A stretch of 64,000 bases of DNA, taken from Sinomicrobium kalidii (GTDB lineage Bacteria; Bacteroidota; Bacteroidia; Flavobacteriales; Flavobacteriaceae). Location: the NCBI RefSeq assembly GCF_021183825.1, contig NZ_CP089211.1, positions 558,001 to 622,000 of the forward strand, in the 5' to 3' direction. Position 1 is the stretch's first letter. The number at the start of each line of letters is the position of its first letter. Shown here piece by piece: positions 32,580 to 41,297 of this stretch. A program made the position numbers and the translations under genes. Under the pieces are notes generated by a model. The model was not told the origin of the DNA. It saw nothing but the letters and a program-made list of their open reading frames with translations, and made no database searches.

Positions 32580-35018
32580 ATGAGACTAAAAGCTGTTTTT
32601 TTAATACTTTTCATTGCCCTGACAAGTTGTACACCCCGAAAAAAAACAAGTAACGATCTCATTGCCCATATTCCCGAAAACACTTCGGTCGTTGTCAAGA
32701 TCCCTAATCCGCAGGCATTTTTCAATGCACTGAAGAACAATGCTTTCCTGAAGGAAAATACCCTCCTGCCCCCGGGGCTTTCACAAAAACTGGAAAGTCT
32801 GAACGTTCTGGAAAAGAATACGGAAGCCCTGCTGTGTGTAGTTCGCACATCCGACAGTATTTATGATTTCTCCTATATCTCGGAAGATATTGAGAACTAT
32901 GCCAAACTGGATACGGTAAAAGGCGGGGATGTCAAAAACTCGTCGCTCAACAAGACGGTCATTAAACAGTTTTCCTCCGGGGAACACCGAATTTTCAATA
33001 CGGTTACAGACAGTATTTTTATCGCTTCTTCTTCAGAGGCCCTCATAGAAAAAAGCATCCTCGGGAAAAATATGGCGGACCGGGAAGATTTCCGCAGGAT
33101 ATATGCCCTGGCTAACGAAGATAAACAGGCCTCCCTTTTTCTGCGGAACCACCCTTTCCACCCGGCCGATATTACCCTGGCAGACAGTCTGGCAAGGCAA
33201 AAACAGGATACCCTCCCCGGAATGCGCTGGAGCATGTTCGACTTGTCGCTGTCACCCAATGAACTGCTGCTCACCGGTATAATACCGGAGCCCGGGAAGG
33301 ATTCCCTCTCCGGAAATGACCCCGTGCCTGCCGACCGGCAAAAAATGATCGGGATCACCCCGGTAAATGCCCGGGGAATGATTTCCTTTACCCCGGACGA
33401 TCTCGATTACAGGAAAGATTCACTTGTCCCATCACCTATTGAGAACCTGCTCACATCAACCGACGAGGCAGGCATTATTTACGGTAAAGATCACGACATC
33501 ATCGCTTTCCATACCTTTGACGCCGGTACGGCAGAAAAGGCGTTCTCCTCTTCCGCCGTTTTAAACACCACATTCAGGGATCACAACATCTATCAGATTG
33601 ACCCCCTGGAGCCCTTTCCGGAGACCATGCCGCCTTTCGGAAAAGGAAATGGGCTCAGGTTCTATACCGCCGTGGAAAATTACATCCTGCTCGCCAATAC
33701 CGCCGAAGCCCTTACCGATATTATTGTACACTATCAGAGCCGGTCAACATTAAAAGAACGCACTTCGTATACACAACTTGCCGAAAGCCTTCCGGATGCT
33801 TCTTCCGTGCTGGCCGTAGGCATGGCCCCGGAATTAAAGAAACTGTTCCTGGGAAAGATGCTTTCCGGTTACGGCAAGGATATTTCTCCCGTCGTTTCGG
33901 ACGATTTTCCGTATGTCATTGTCCAGGGCGTTAAGGAAAACCGTTACATGCACACCAACATCCTTTTCCGAAAACCCGGCCAACCGGGGAGCGCATCGGG
34001 AGTATCCCAGAAATTCAACATCGCCCTCGATGCCGATGTGGCCATTCCCCCGCAACTGGTCACCAATCACCGGAACAAAAAAAAGGAAGTTGTGGTACAG
34101 GACATGGAACACAACCTCTACCTCATTTCCGGTGAAGGAAAAGTACTCTGGAAAAAAAAGCTGAGCGGCAGGGTCCTCGGAAGGATAGAACAAGTGGATA
34201 TTTTCAGGAACGGAAAGCTGCAACTGGCCTTTACCCTGCAGGACGGCCTGTATGTTGTGGACCGCAACGGAAACGATGTAGCCCCTTTCCCGGTAAAAGT
34301 CAACAATCCCATTACCAAAGGACTTGCCCTGTTTGATTACGACAACAATAAAAAATACCGGTTTTTTATTACGCAGAACAATGTTATCATCCCCTTTAAT
34401 ACACAGGGCAAAAGGGTAAAGGGCTTTGTCTTTAAAGGAACGGCAAGCCCTATTATCAATCCGCCGGAACACTTCAGGACAGGCACGAGAGATTATATAG
34501 CCGTACAGGAAGAGAACGGCACCCTGCACCTTTTACACCGGACAGGCAAAAAAAGGATCGCCGTAAACGGCAAGATCAGTTTTTCCGGGAACAGGATGTT
34601 CCTCTATCAGAACAAGTTCACCACTACCAACAGCGCCGGAAACCTCATACAGGTGGATGAGCGCGGAAGACTGAACAAAATACAGCTCGGCCTGGCCAAA
34701 GACCACGGTATCGACGCTACCTCCAGAACACTGGCAACACTTTCGGACAACATACTTACTGTAAAACACAACAAGTATGAACTGGATTACGGCATTTATA
34801 CAAGCCCGGAAATTTTTTATATTAACAATAAGATCTATGTGGCACTAACCGACAGGCAGGCCAGAAATGTCTATCTCTTTGACAGTAATGCCCTGCTCAT
34901 CGGTAATTTTCCCGTTTACGGAACCTCGGCCATGGACATGGCAGACATGGACGGCAACGGCAACCTGGGATTTGTGACCCAGGGCGAAAAAGACAAGATC
35001 GTATTGTATGAAATGTGA
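32580..35018 (+). CDS. Large lipoprotein with PQQ-like propeller C-terminus
   Basis: An 812-residue lipoprotein (lipobox Cys17, IALTSC). The N-terminal half (about 25-470) has the DLIAHIPENTSVVVKIPN start seen in DUF3352-like proteins and no catalytic motif. The C-terminal half (480-812) has short repeated blades (VVVQDMEHNLYLISGEGKVLW, LYVVDRNGNDVAPFP, TLHLLHRTGKK, VYLFDSNALLIGNFP) ending in an FG-GAP-like DMADMDGNGN, which suggests a beta-propeller. Homologues are sometimes labelled ribonuclease HII, which the sequence does not support. Function unknown; it probably sits in the periplasm or on the surface. Confidence 0.82.
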   Translation: MRLKAVFLILFIALTSCTPRKKTSNDLIAHIPENTSVVVKIPNPQAFFNALKNNAFLKENTLLPPGLSQKLESLNVLEKNTEALLCVVRTSDSIYDFSYISEDIENYAKLDTVKGGDVKNSSLNKTVIKQFSSGEHRIFNTVTDSIFIASSSEALIEKSILGKNMADREDFRRIYALANEDKQASLFLRNHPFHPADITLADSLARQKQDTLPGMRWSMFDLSLSPNELLLTGIIPEPGKDSLSGNDPVPADRQKMIGITPVNARGMISFTPDDLDYRKDSLVPSPIENLLTSTDEAGIIYGKDHDIIAFHTFDAGTAEKAFSSSAVLNTTFRDHNIYQIDPLEPFPETMPPFGKGNGLRFYTAVENYILLANTAEALTDIIVHYQSRSTLKERTSYTQLAESLPDASSVLAVGMAPELKKLFLGKMLSGYGKDISPVVSDDFPYVIVQGVKENRYMHTNILFRKPGQPGSASGVSQKFNIALDADVAIPPQLVTNHRNKKKEVVVQDMEHNLYLISGEGKVLWKKKLSGRVLGRIEQVDIFRNGKLQLAFTLQDGLYVVDRNGNDVAPFPVKVNNPITKGLALFDYDNNKKYRFFITQNNVIIPFNTQGKRVKGFVFKGTASPIINPPEHFRTGTRDYIAVQEENGTLHLLHRTGKKRIAVNGKISFSGNRMFLYQNKFTTTNSAGNLIQVDERGRLNKIQLGLAKDHGIDATSRTLATLSDNILTVKHNKYELDYGIYTSPEIFYINNKIYVALTDRQARNVYLFDSNALLIGNFPVYGTSAMDMADMDGNGNLGFVTQGEKDKIVLYEM

Positions 35019-35092
35019 TAATATTCCAATTGGTCAATTTAATTATCTTATTTTCGAATCGGCACATTGACGAATTGATTAATTTGAAAAAC

Positions 35093-35863
35093 ATGCAACA
35101 ATTATATTCAAAAATACTCGGACAGGGAGAACCTCTTATCATCCTCCACGGATTCCTGGGAATGTCGGACAACTGGAAAACCCTGGGCAACCAGTATGCC
35201 GAAAACGGTTTTGAAGTGCATCTCGTAGACCAGCGCAACCACGGCAGGAGTTTTCATTCCGATGCTTTTTCCTATGAGATCATGGCAGCGGACCTGTATC
35301 GCTACTGTGAAACACATCAACTTCGTAAAACCGACATTATAGGCCACTCCATGGGAGGAAAGACCGCCATGCTCTTTGCCACAATGTATCCCGAAAAGGT
35401 CAACAAGCTCATTATTGCGGATATCGCCCCGAAATACTATCCCGTTCACCATCAAACCATCCTCAACGGACTGCTCTCCATCGACTTCAAGGTGACCAAA
35501 AGCCGTAAAGACGCCGACAAACAACTCTCCAGGTATATCCCCGAGCTCGGCATCCGCCAGTTCCTGTTAAAAAACATCTACTGGAAGGAAAAAGAACAGC
35601 TCGCTTTCCGTTTTAACCTCACCGTACTCAACGACAATATCGAAGAAATCGGCAAGGCACTTCCCCAGGACGCCGTATTCCCGGAAAAAACCCTTTTTGT
35701 AAAAGGAGGAAATTCCAAATACATTACCTCTCAGGATGAGGATCTCATCAAAAAACACTTCCCGGATTCGGAAATAGCGGTTATAGAAAATGCAGGACAC
35801 TGGATACAGGCCGAAAACCCGAAAATGTTCTTTTCGATCACTTCGGCATTCCTGAAATGTTAA
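35093..35863 (+). CDS. Alpha/beta-hydrolase, YbfF-like esterase
   Basis: A 256-residue cytoplasmic hydrolase starting at MQQLYSK; the longer frame from 35015 adds residues encoded by a dispersed repeat (ACATTGACGAATTG) and is unlikely. The oxyanion HGFLG (19-23), the nucleophile elbow GHSMGG with Ser86, and the late His in NAGHWIQAENP are all present. The family contains short acyl-CoA or ester hydrolases; the physiological substrate is unknown. A weak hairpin CCTGAA/TTCAGG (35851-35871) overlaps the stop and is followed by TTTAATTTA. Confidence 0.9.
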   Translation: MQQLYSKILGQGEPLIILHGFLGMSDNWKTLGNQYAENGFEVHLVDQRNHGRSFHSDAFSYEIMAADLYRYCETHQLRKTDIIGHSMGGKTAMLFATMYPEKVNKLIIADIAPKYYPVHHQTILNGLLSIDFKVTKSRKDADKQLSRYIPELGIRQFLLKNIYWKEKEQLAFRFNLTVLNDNIEEIGKALPQDAVFPEKTLFVKGGNSKYITSQDEDLIKKHFPDSEIAVIENAGHWIQAENPKMFFSITSAFLKC

Positions 35864-36177
35864 AATTCAGGTTTAATTTACTATGCATGCATAATTTTTT
35901 GCTCTAAAAATTGCATATTTCATATTTTATCACAAAATTTGTTTATATACTTAATTTTCTTAATTAAATTGATTTATTAACGTACCCCATACCTGAAAAA
36001 GGACTTAATTTTTACTACCCTCACCTCAATAAAACCGAAGGAGGCCGCACACTGCTCCCAGGTTTTCAATATTAAAAACAAAACGGTTTTCCCGAGTGAG
36101 AACAGGTATTCCGGTTAATACGAACGAACTCAAAAGTTGTCAAGAAACGATAGTAAACACAAAAACAGAAACAAACA

Positions 36178-37425
36178 ATGATGAAAAAGACCTACATTTT
36201 AATGGCTGCGGTACTCATAACCACCTTGTCTTATGCCGGTGGATACCGCGTTGCCTTACAGGGCCAGAAGCAGCTTGCCATGGGACACACCGGAGTGGCT
36301 GTGATCAACAGTGCGGAGTCGGTGTTCTTTAATCCCGGCGGCCTGTCGTTCCTGGAGAAAAAGATCACCATCAGTGCCGGAGTAAGCCCGGTTTTTGCCA
36401 ATATCAGCTTTCAGAACAGTCAGTTCGGCTGGAGTACGGAAGCAGACAATCCGGTGGCAACTCCCTTCAATATATATGCCGCATATAAGATCAACGACTG
36501 GATGAGTGCCGGTATCGGGGTGTATACACCTTACGGCAGCGGTGTGGAATACCCCCAGAACTGGGAGGGATCGCACCTTGTTAACAAGATAGAACTGGCC
36601 TCTATTTATATCCAGCCTACCTTTTCCTTTAAAATAACCGACAAATTAAGTATAGGGGGCGGACCGATATTCGCCATAGGTAATGTCAATTTCAACCGGA
36701 ACATAGACCGTTCCACAACCAATGTGGCCGGTGAAAGGGCTAATGTTACCATAGACGACAGCGGTGTTACGGCCTGGGGGTATTCCCTCGGACTGGCATT
36801 CCGCCCCACAGACAAGCTCACCCTGGGACTCACCTATAAATCCGAAATGAAAATGAAGGCCAAAGACGGGGAAGCCGAGTTCCGGAACATTCCCGGCACG
36901 GCCCCGGGCAATTACGAGAATGTCACTTTCAACGCCACGCTGCCCCTCCCCGCCGAGCTTGCTGTCGGGGCGTCCTACATGATCAACAACAAATGGCTCG
37001 TGGCATTTGATTACAACAGGGTATACTGGGATGCTTACGAATCACTGGACGTATACTTCAGTAACGGCACGGCCTCACACAATCCGAGGAATTATAAGAA
37101 CGCCTCTGTCTATCGGTTCGGGTTACAGTACATCGCCAGTGAACGGTTTACACTGCGCGGCGGTTATTACTATGACGAATCTCCCGTACAGACCGGTTAT
37201 TTTGCCCCCGAAACACCGCGTAACGACTCCAATAACTTTACGGGCGGACTCACATTCAACATCTCCGAAAGGTTTGCCATTGATGCGGCCTTCCTCTTTA
37301 TCCATTTTGATGAAGTGGACGCTTCTTATGATCACTACCAGGAAAACGGGCAAAACGTGCCTTTTGGCGGCACCTATAAGAACAATGCTTTTGTCCCCAG
37401 CCTCGGGGTTTCGTATGGCTTTTAA
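36178..37425 (+). CDS. OmpP1/FadL-family outer-membrane porin
   Basis: A 415-residue beta-barrel protein with a signal peptide (ending TLSYAG). The N-terminal plug reads GYRVALQGQKQLAMGHTGVA and VFFNPGGLSFL, the FadL hallmark. The protein ends in an aromatic residue (LGVSYGF) as outer-membrane barrels do. It is expected to pass hydrophobic compounds such as long-chain fatty acids. The next gene, an SGNH-type lipoprotein, follows after 34 bp, so a lipase-plus-porin pair is likely. The 314-bp gap before it (35864-36177) is AT-rich and shows only weak promoter-like words. Confidence 0.93.
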   Translation: MMKKTYILMAAVLITTLSYAGGYRVALQGQKQLAMGHTGVAVINSAESVFFNPGGLSFLEKKITISAGVSPVFANISFQNSQFGWSTEADNPVATPFNIYAAYKINDWMSAGIGVYTPYGSGVEYPQNWEGSHLVNKIELASIYIQPTFSFKITDKLSIGGGPIFAIGNVNFNRNIDRSTTNVAGERANVTIDDSGVTAWGYSLGLAFRPTDKLTLGLTYKSEMKMKAKDGEAEFRNIPGTAPGNYENVTFNATLPLPAELAVGASYMINNKWLVAFDYNRVYWDAYESLDVYFSNGTASHNPRNYKNASVYRFGLQYIASERFTLRGGYYYDESPVQTGYFAPETPRNDSNNFTGGLTFNISERFAIDAAFLFIHFDEVDASYDHYQENGQNVPFGGTYKNNAFVPSLGVSYGF

Positions 37426-37459
37426 CCTATTTTCCGAACCGTATTAAAGATAAAAAGAC

Positions 37460-38941
37460 ATGAAAAAAAATATAAAACTATTAGCGCTTTTAGCATTGGG
37501 ACTGGCGGCCTGCCAACCGGAATTTGACAAGGCCGTCGACGAATCGGGCTTTTACACTTCCGGGGATGCTGATCTTACGAATTATGTAGCCCTCGGAAAC
37601 TCCCTTACCGCCGGGTTTGCCGACGGTGCCCTCTACATACAGGGCCAGGAAAACTCTTATCCGAACATCATGGCACAGCAGTTTTCCCATGCCGGTGGCG
37701 GTGAGTTTACCCAGCCGCTTATGAACGACAACTTCGGGGGGCTGCTCGCCGGCGGCACTAAAATAGCTGACACAAGAAGAATCCTCGAATTCGATGCCGA
37801 AGGCAATCCTTCCCCCGTAAATCTCGACGAAGAACCCACTACAGATATTACCAATGCCGTGGAAGGTCCTGTTAACAATATGGGCGTGCCCGGCGCAAAA
37901 ATCTATCACCTTGTGGCTGAAGGCTACGGGGATATTTCAGGAGTGGGTGATACGGCAAACCCCTATTTTGTACGTTTCGCCTCATCTGCCGGCACATCGG
38001 TCATAGCCGATGCCGTAGCGCAGAGCCCCACTTTTTTTACACTCTGGATAGGTAATAACGATATTCTCAGTTATGCCACCTCCGGCGGCGTAGGTGTTGA
38101 TCAGACCGGAAACATCAATCCCGCTACCTATGGAAGTAACGATATCACAGACCCTAATGTTTTTGCTTCCATATACAGTGATTTACTGAGTGCACTTACC
38201 GAAAACGGGGCCGGAGGGGCTGTGGCCAATATCCCGGATATCACCTCCATCCCCTATTTCACAACCGTCCCTTACGCCCCGGTTCCTATGGATGCTGCTA
38301 CTGCAGCACAGGTAAATTCCGGATATGAAGATTACAATAATGCCATGTTGCTGTATGCCGGAGCCGGGTTAATCACTCAGGAAGAAGCCCAGAAAAGACA
38401 GATCAGTTTTCAGGAGGGCCAGAATCCTGTAGTTATTGTCGATGAGGATCTCACCGCACTCCCCAATCCGCAGGGCGGTGAACTTCCCAAAATAAGGCAA
38501 ACCACACAGGAAGACCTTATTGTGCTCCTCGCCTCTTCCTTTATAGGAACTACCGTTGGTGGTGACGATTCACAGGTCAACGGGGTTTCCGTACCCCTTG
38601 AAGATCGATGGGTGCTGACCCCCGAAGAACAACTACTGGCAACCAATGCCCAGACCAGCTATAATGCCACCATAGAAGCACTGGCCTCACAATATGAACT
38701 GGCATTTATTGATGCCAAAAGTATGCTGGCGCAGGCCGCCGAGACCGGTATTCCTTATGACGGCGGTATGCTCACTTCTACCTACGCTACGGGCGGGGCG
38801 TTCTCCCTTGACGGGGTACACCCGACGGCCAAAGGCTATGCCCTCGTGGCCAATGCCTTTATAGCGGCCATAAACGAAACCTACAGCGCCACCATACCCG
38901 AAGTTAACCCGGGGACCTATCCGGATGTATTCGTAAAATAA
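37460..38941 (+). CDS. SGNH/GDSL-type lipoprotein, probable lipase/esterase
   Basis: A 493-residue lipoprotein (lipobox Cys18, LGLAAC). The block I motif reads GNSLTAG with Ser48 in the GDSL position (Asp replaced by Asn), block III is WIGNND, and block V is DGVHPTAKGY with the catalytic Asp and His. It probably cleaves esters outside the cytoplasm. It is 34 bp downstream of the FadL porin gene, so it may liberate fatty acids that the porin admits. That link is inference from position. An efficient terminator follows. Confidence 0.88.
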   Translation: MKKNIKLLALLALGLAACQPEFDKAVDESGFYTSGDADLTNYVALGNSLTAGFADGALYIQGQENSYPNIMAQQFSHAGGGEFTQPLMNDNFGGLLAGGTKIADTRRILEFDAEGNPSPVNLDEEPTTDITNAVEGPVNNMGVPGAKIYHLVAEGYGDISGVGDTANPYFVRFASSAGTSVIADAVAQSPTFFTLWIGNNDILSYATSGGVGVDQTGNINPATYGSNDITDPNVFASIYSDLLSALTENGAGGAVANIPDITSIPYFTTVPYAPVPMDAATAAQVNSGYEDYNNAMLLYAGAGLITQEEAQKRQISFQEGQNPVVIVDEDLTALPNPQGGELPKIRQTTQEDLIVLLASSFIGTTVGGDDSQVNGVSVPLEDRWVLTPEEQLLATNAQTSYNATIEALASQYELAFIDAKSMLAQAAETGIPYDGGMLTSTYATGGAFSLDGVHPTAKGYALVANAFIAAINETYSATIPEVNPGTYPDVFVK

Positions 38942-38960
38942 TCGTCCGGCAGCGGATAAT

Positions 38961-38991
38961 AAAAAAGCGCCTCTTTCAAGGGCGCTTTTTT
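38961..38991. terminator. Bidirectional intrinsic terminator
   Basis: A perfect 11-bp stem (AAAAAAGCGCC with GGCGCTTTTTT) lies between two convergent genes, with A and T runs on both sides, so it can end both the SGNH gene and the VanX-like gene. Confidence 0.92.
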
Positions 38992-39000
38992 AATGTCTGT

Positions 39001-39729
39001 TTACTCACACTCCCACCGGAAATTGGCCACTTTGCCATTAGACGCACTCGTCAGGTTATAATGCCACCATTCCGTCCTGATCGACCAGAAACCGTGTTTT
39101 TCCATCGTTTCTTTCAGTAATCTCCTGTTGGCCAGCACTTCATCAGGAAGGCCGGTATAATCGTGATGGGCTTCTTTTCCGAAAAAATCAAAACCTGTAC
39201 CCATGTCCAGTGCATTCCCGTCCGTATCCACAAGGGTAATATCAACCGCTCCCCCCTTGTTGTGAATAGACCCTTTGGCCGGGTTGGCCACATACTGCGG
39301 GTTCGGAACGATCTCCCACATCTTCTTCTGTACATCGTGCGGGCGGTAACAGTCAAAAAACTTGATCCTGTAGCCCTGCTCCATCAAATCCCGGTTAGCT
39401 GCTATCAGGGCTTTTGCCGTCTGTGCCCTCACATAACATTCCGCACAGTCATAGACCTTTGTCTTTAAAAAATTGTCCTCCGTGGCGTATTTCATATCGT
39501 AAACAAAATCCCGGCTGTAATCGCGGAGCCGTACAAAAGCAGTGTCTTCAACACCGTCCAGCGACAACAGGGCAGGCCCGGCCTCTTTTTCAGGCTTTTC
39601 CGTTACGGTATCTCTTATTGTTTCGGTAGCTTCCTTTACGGATTCCGCAGGAGCAGTACGTTTCTCCGGTTTTTCCTTACAGGCCGTAAAAAAAATGACA
39701 ATGACCAGGGGTACTATAATTTTTTTCAT
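39001..39729 (-). CDS. D-Ala-D-Ala dipeptidase, VanX/DdpX type (M15D)
   Basis: A 242-residue lipoprotein (lipobox Cys17, FFTAC) with a Lys/Glu/Pro/Thr-rich spacer (18-60). The catalytic domain has the VanX-type zinc sites SIHNKGGAVDITL (His and Asp) and EWWHY (catalytic Glu and third His), plus the DCYRPHDVQKKMW arginine segment. It would cleave D-alanyl-D-alanine outside the cytoplasm. No vanH, vanA or vanRS genes are near, so a role in peptidoglycan-dipeptide recycling or nutrition is more likely than glycopeptide resistance. Confidence 0.92.
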   Translation of the reverse strand: MKKIIVPLVIVIFFTACKEKPEKRTAPAESVKEATETIRDTVTEKPEKEAGPALLSLDGVEDTAFVRLRDYSRDFVYDMKYATEDNFLKTKVYDCAECYVRAQTAKALIAANRDLMEQGYRIKFFDCYRPHDVQKKMWEIVPNPQYVANPAKGSIHNKGGAVDITLVDTDGNALDMGTGFDFFGKEAHHDYTGLPDEVLANRRLLKETMEKHGFWSIRTEWWHYNLTSASNGKVANFRWECE

Positions 39730-40045
39730 ACCACAAATTAAAAGAAAAATCCGCTAAGTTCCGGCCTGTTTTCATTATCTTGGTAAAGCGTTTGTTTTTT
39801 GCTACGAATACACCAATATTTTTTATTGCGCTTTGTAAGTTTTTCTGTGTCTGACCTTCCCCCGATCAGGGATCGGGCCCGTTCTCTCCATCACAAGGGA
39901 GGAACTTATAGAGGGGGTTATTCAGGGACGTGGTTTCCTGTTTCAATGATCCGGTCACCGGTCCTCCGTCATCCGGCAACCAAACAACTCCAAAACTCGT
40001 CAACTAATTTTTGTGAAGTCATTAACGTTTTTGACTTGGTTTCGT

Positions 40046-40053
40046 TAAATTTG
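40046..40053 (+). promoter_or_regulatory. Bacteroidota -7 element TAAATTTG before udk
   Basis: An exact TAnnTTTG match 20 bp before the udk start. A TTTG at 40030-40033 stands only 12 bp upstream, short of the usual 17-23. The rest of the gap 39730-40073 contains a GC-rich palindromic repeat (CCCGATCAGGGATCGGG near 39861) and no gene. Confidence 0.45.
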
Positions 40054-40073
40054 CGGAAAAATCAGGTCTGTTA

Positions 40074-40682
40074 ATGCTAATTATAGGAATCGCCGGGGGG
40101 ACGGGTTGCGGCAAAACCACCGTTGTAAACCAGATTATTGATCAGCTGCCGGAAAACGAAGTAGGGGTTATTTCACAGGACTCCTATTACAAGGACACCT
40201 CCCACCTGTCTTATGAAGAACGTACAAAAATAAACTTTGACCATCCCAGGGCCATCGATTTCGATCTCCTGGTAAGTCACCTTAAAACCCTGAGGAAGGG
40301 AGAGCCGATACATCAGCCCGTATACTCGTTCGTAAAACACAACCGTACGAAAGATACCATCCTCACCCACCCCAGGAAAGTAATGATCGTAGAAGGCATC
40401 CTTATCCTGACACCCCCGGAAATAAGGGAAATGTTCGATATCAAAATATTTGTTCACGCCGATTCCGACGAACGCCTTATCCGCAGGCTCAAAAGGGACA
40501 TCAACGAAAGGGGCAGGGACCTCGATGAAGTACTCGCGCGATACCAGACCACGTTAAAGCCCATGCACCAGCAATTTATAGAACCCGCTAAAGAACATGC
40601 AGATATTATAATACCGAACAATAAATACAATACCGTGGCAGTTGATATAGTGAGAACTATTATCAATGAAAAACTGGCATAG
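40074..40682 (+). CDS. udk: Uridine kinase
   Basis: A 202-residue enzyme of pyrimidine salvage that phosphorylates uridine and cytidine. The P-loop is GGTGCGKT (8-15), followed by SQDSYYKD, FDHPRAIDFDLL and the DERLIRRLKRD lid with RGRD. Length and motifs match the family. It has its own -7 element and precedes the FtsB/DivIC gene by 130 bp. Confidence 0.96.
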   Translation: MLIIGIAGGTGCGKTTVVNQIIDQLPENEVGVISQDSYYKDTSHLSYEERTKINFDHPRAIDFDLLVSHLKTLRKGEPIHQPVYSFVKHNRTKDTILTHPRKVMIVEGILILTPPEIREMFDIKIFVHADSDERLIRRLKRDINERGRDLDEVLARYQTTLKPMHQQFIEPAKEHADIIIPNNKYNTVAVDIVRTIINEKLA

Positions 40683-40812
40683 CCGGAAGTATTGCAAACC
40701 ACATACCTACCCCAAAAAATCGTACTTTTCCGGATTATAGCCCGGAAATGGCTGTAAACAGGCAAATAAATTTGGCAGGCAGGAAAAATTTACTTATTCA
40801 TACCGCAACGAA

Positions 40813-41154
40813 ATGAACTTTATAAAGAAAATAAGACAGAACAGGTGGTTTTCTTTTTTCAGCAATATATATGTAATAGTCCTTACGGTATTTGCGGTAT
40901 GGATGATATTTTTCGATACCAATTCCCTGCTTACCCATATGGAGCTCGAAAAGGAGATCGACAAATTGCAGAAACAAAAGGAATACCTGCAAAAGGAAAT
41001 AGAAAAAGACAAGGATGTCATCCGCAACCTGAAAGATGACAATAATATAGAAAAGTTTGCCCGCGAAGAATACTATTTTAAAAAGGACAACGAAGAAATA
41101 TACATTATCGAACACCAGGACAGTTTAAAAAAGAACAGGAAAAAAACTGAATGA
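40813..41154 (+). CDS. FtsB/DivIC-family septum formation initiator
   Basis: A 113-residue bitopic protein: a basic cytoplasmic N-terminus, one transmembrane helix (about 16-34), a coiled coil (43-78, LEKEIDKLQKQKEYLQKEIEK) and the family motif FAREEYYFKKDNEEIYIIE. It is part of the divisome in other bacteria. It lies between udk and mutA; its stop is followed by a long GC-rich inverted repeat. Confidence 0.9.
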   Translation: MNFIKKIRQNRWFSFFSNIYVIVLTVFAVWMIFFDTNSLLTHMELEKEIDKLQKQKEYLQKEIEKDKDVIRNLKDDNNIEKFAREEYYFKKDNEEIYIIEHQDSLKKNRKKTE

Positions 41155-41167
41155 TATTAAGAAGGAC

Positions 41168-41251
41168 ACCCCCCTCTATCCCCCTCAAGGGGGGGAGCTG
41201 TTATGCTCTTTAAAAGACGTTAGGTTCCCCCTTGAGGGGGATACAGGGGGC
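41168..41251. repeat. Long inverted repeat before mutA
   Basis: Two arms of about 27 bp, each built from TATCCCCCTCAAGGGGG, face each other around a 25-bp centre. Each arm is itself partly palindromic. It sits between the FtsB/DivIC stop and the mutA start, typical of the mobile intergenic repeats of flavobacteria. It may terminate transcription or act as a small non-coding mobile element. Confidence 0.8.
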
Positions 41252-41297
41252 AAACCTCCAGGACCAAAAAATCCAGAACCACAAACCCTGCACCGGT

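Noticed and set aside
39001..39729. Vancomycin resistance gene
   Set aside because: The VanX-type dipeptidase is a lipoprotein and there is no vanH, vanA or vanRS nearby.
41232..41297. N-terminal extension of MutA
   Set aside because: The 22 extra residues are encoded by the end of an inverted repeat and its flank; MNKPLFDEF at 41298 matches the usual start of the subunit.
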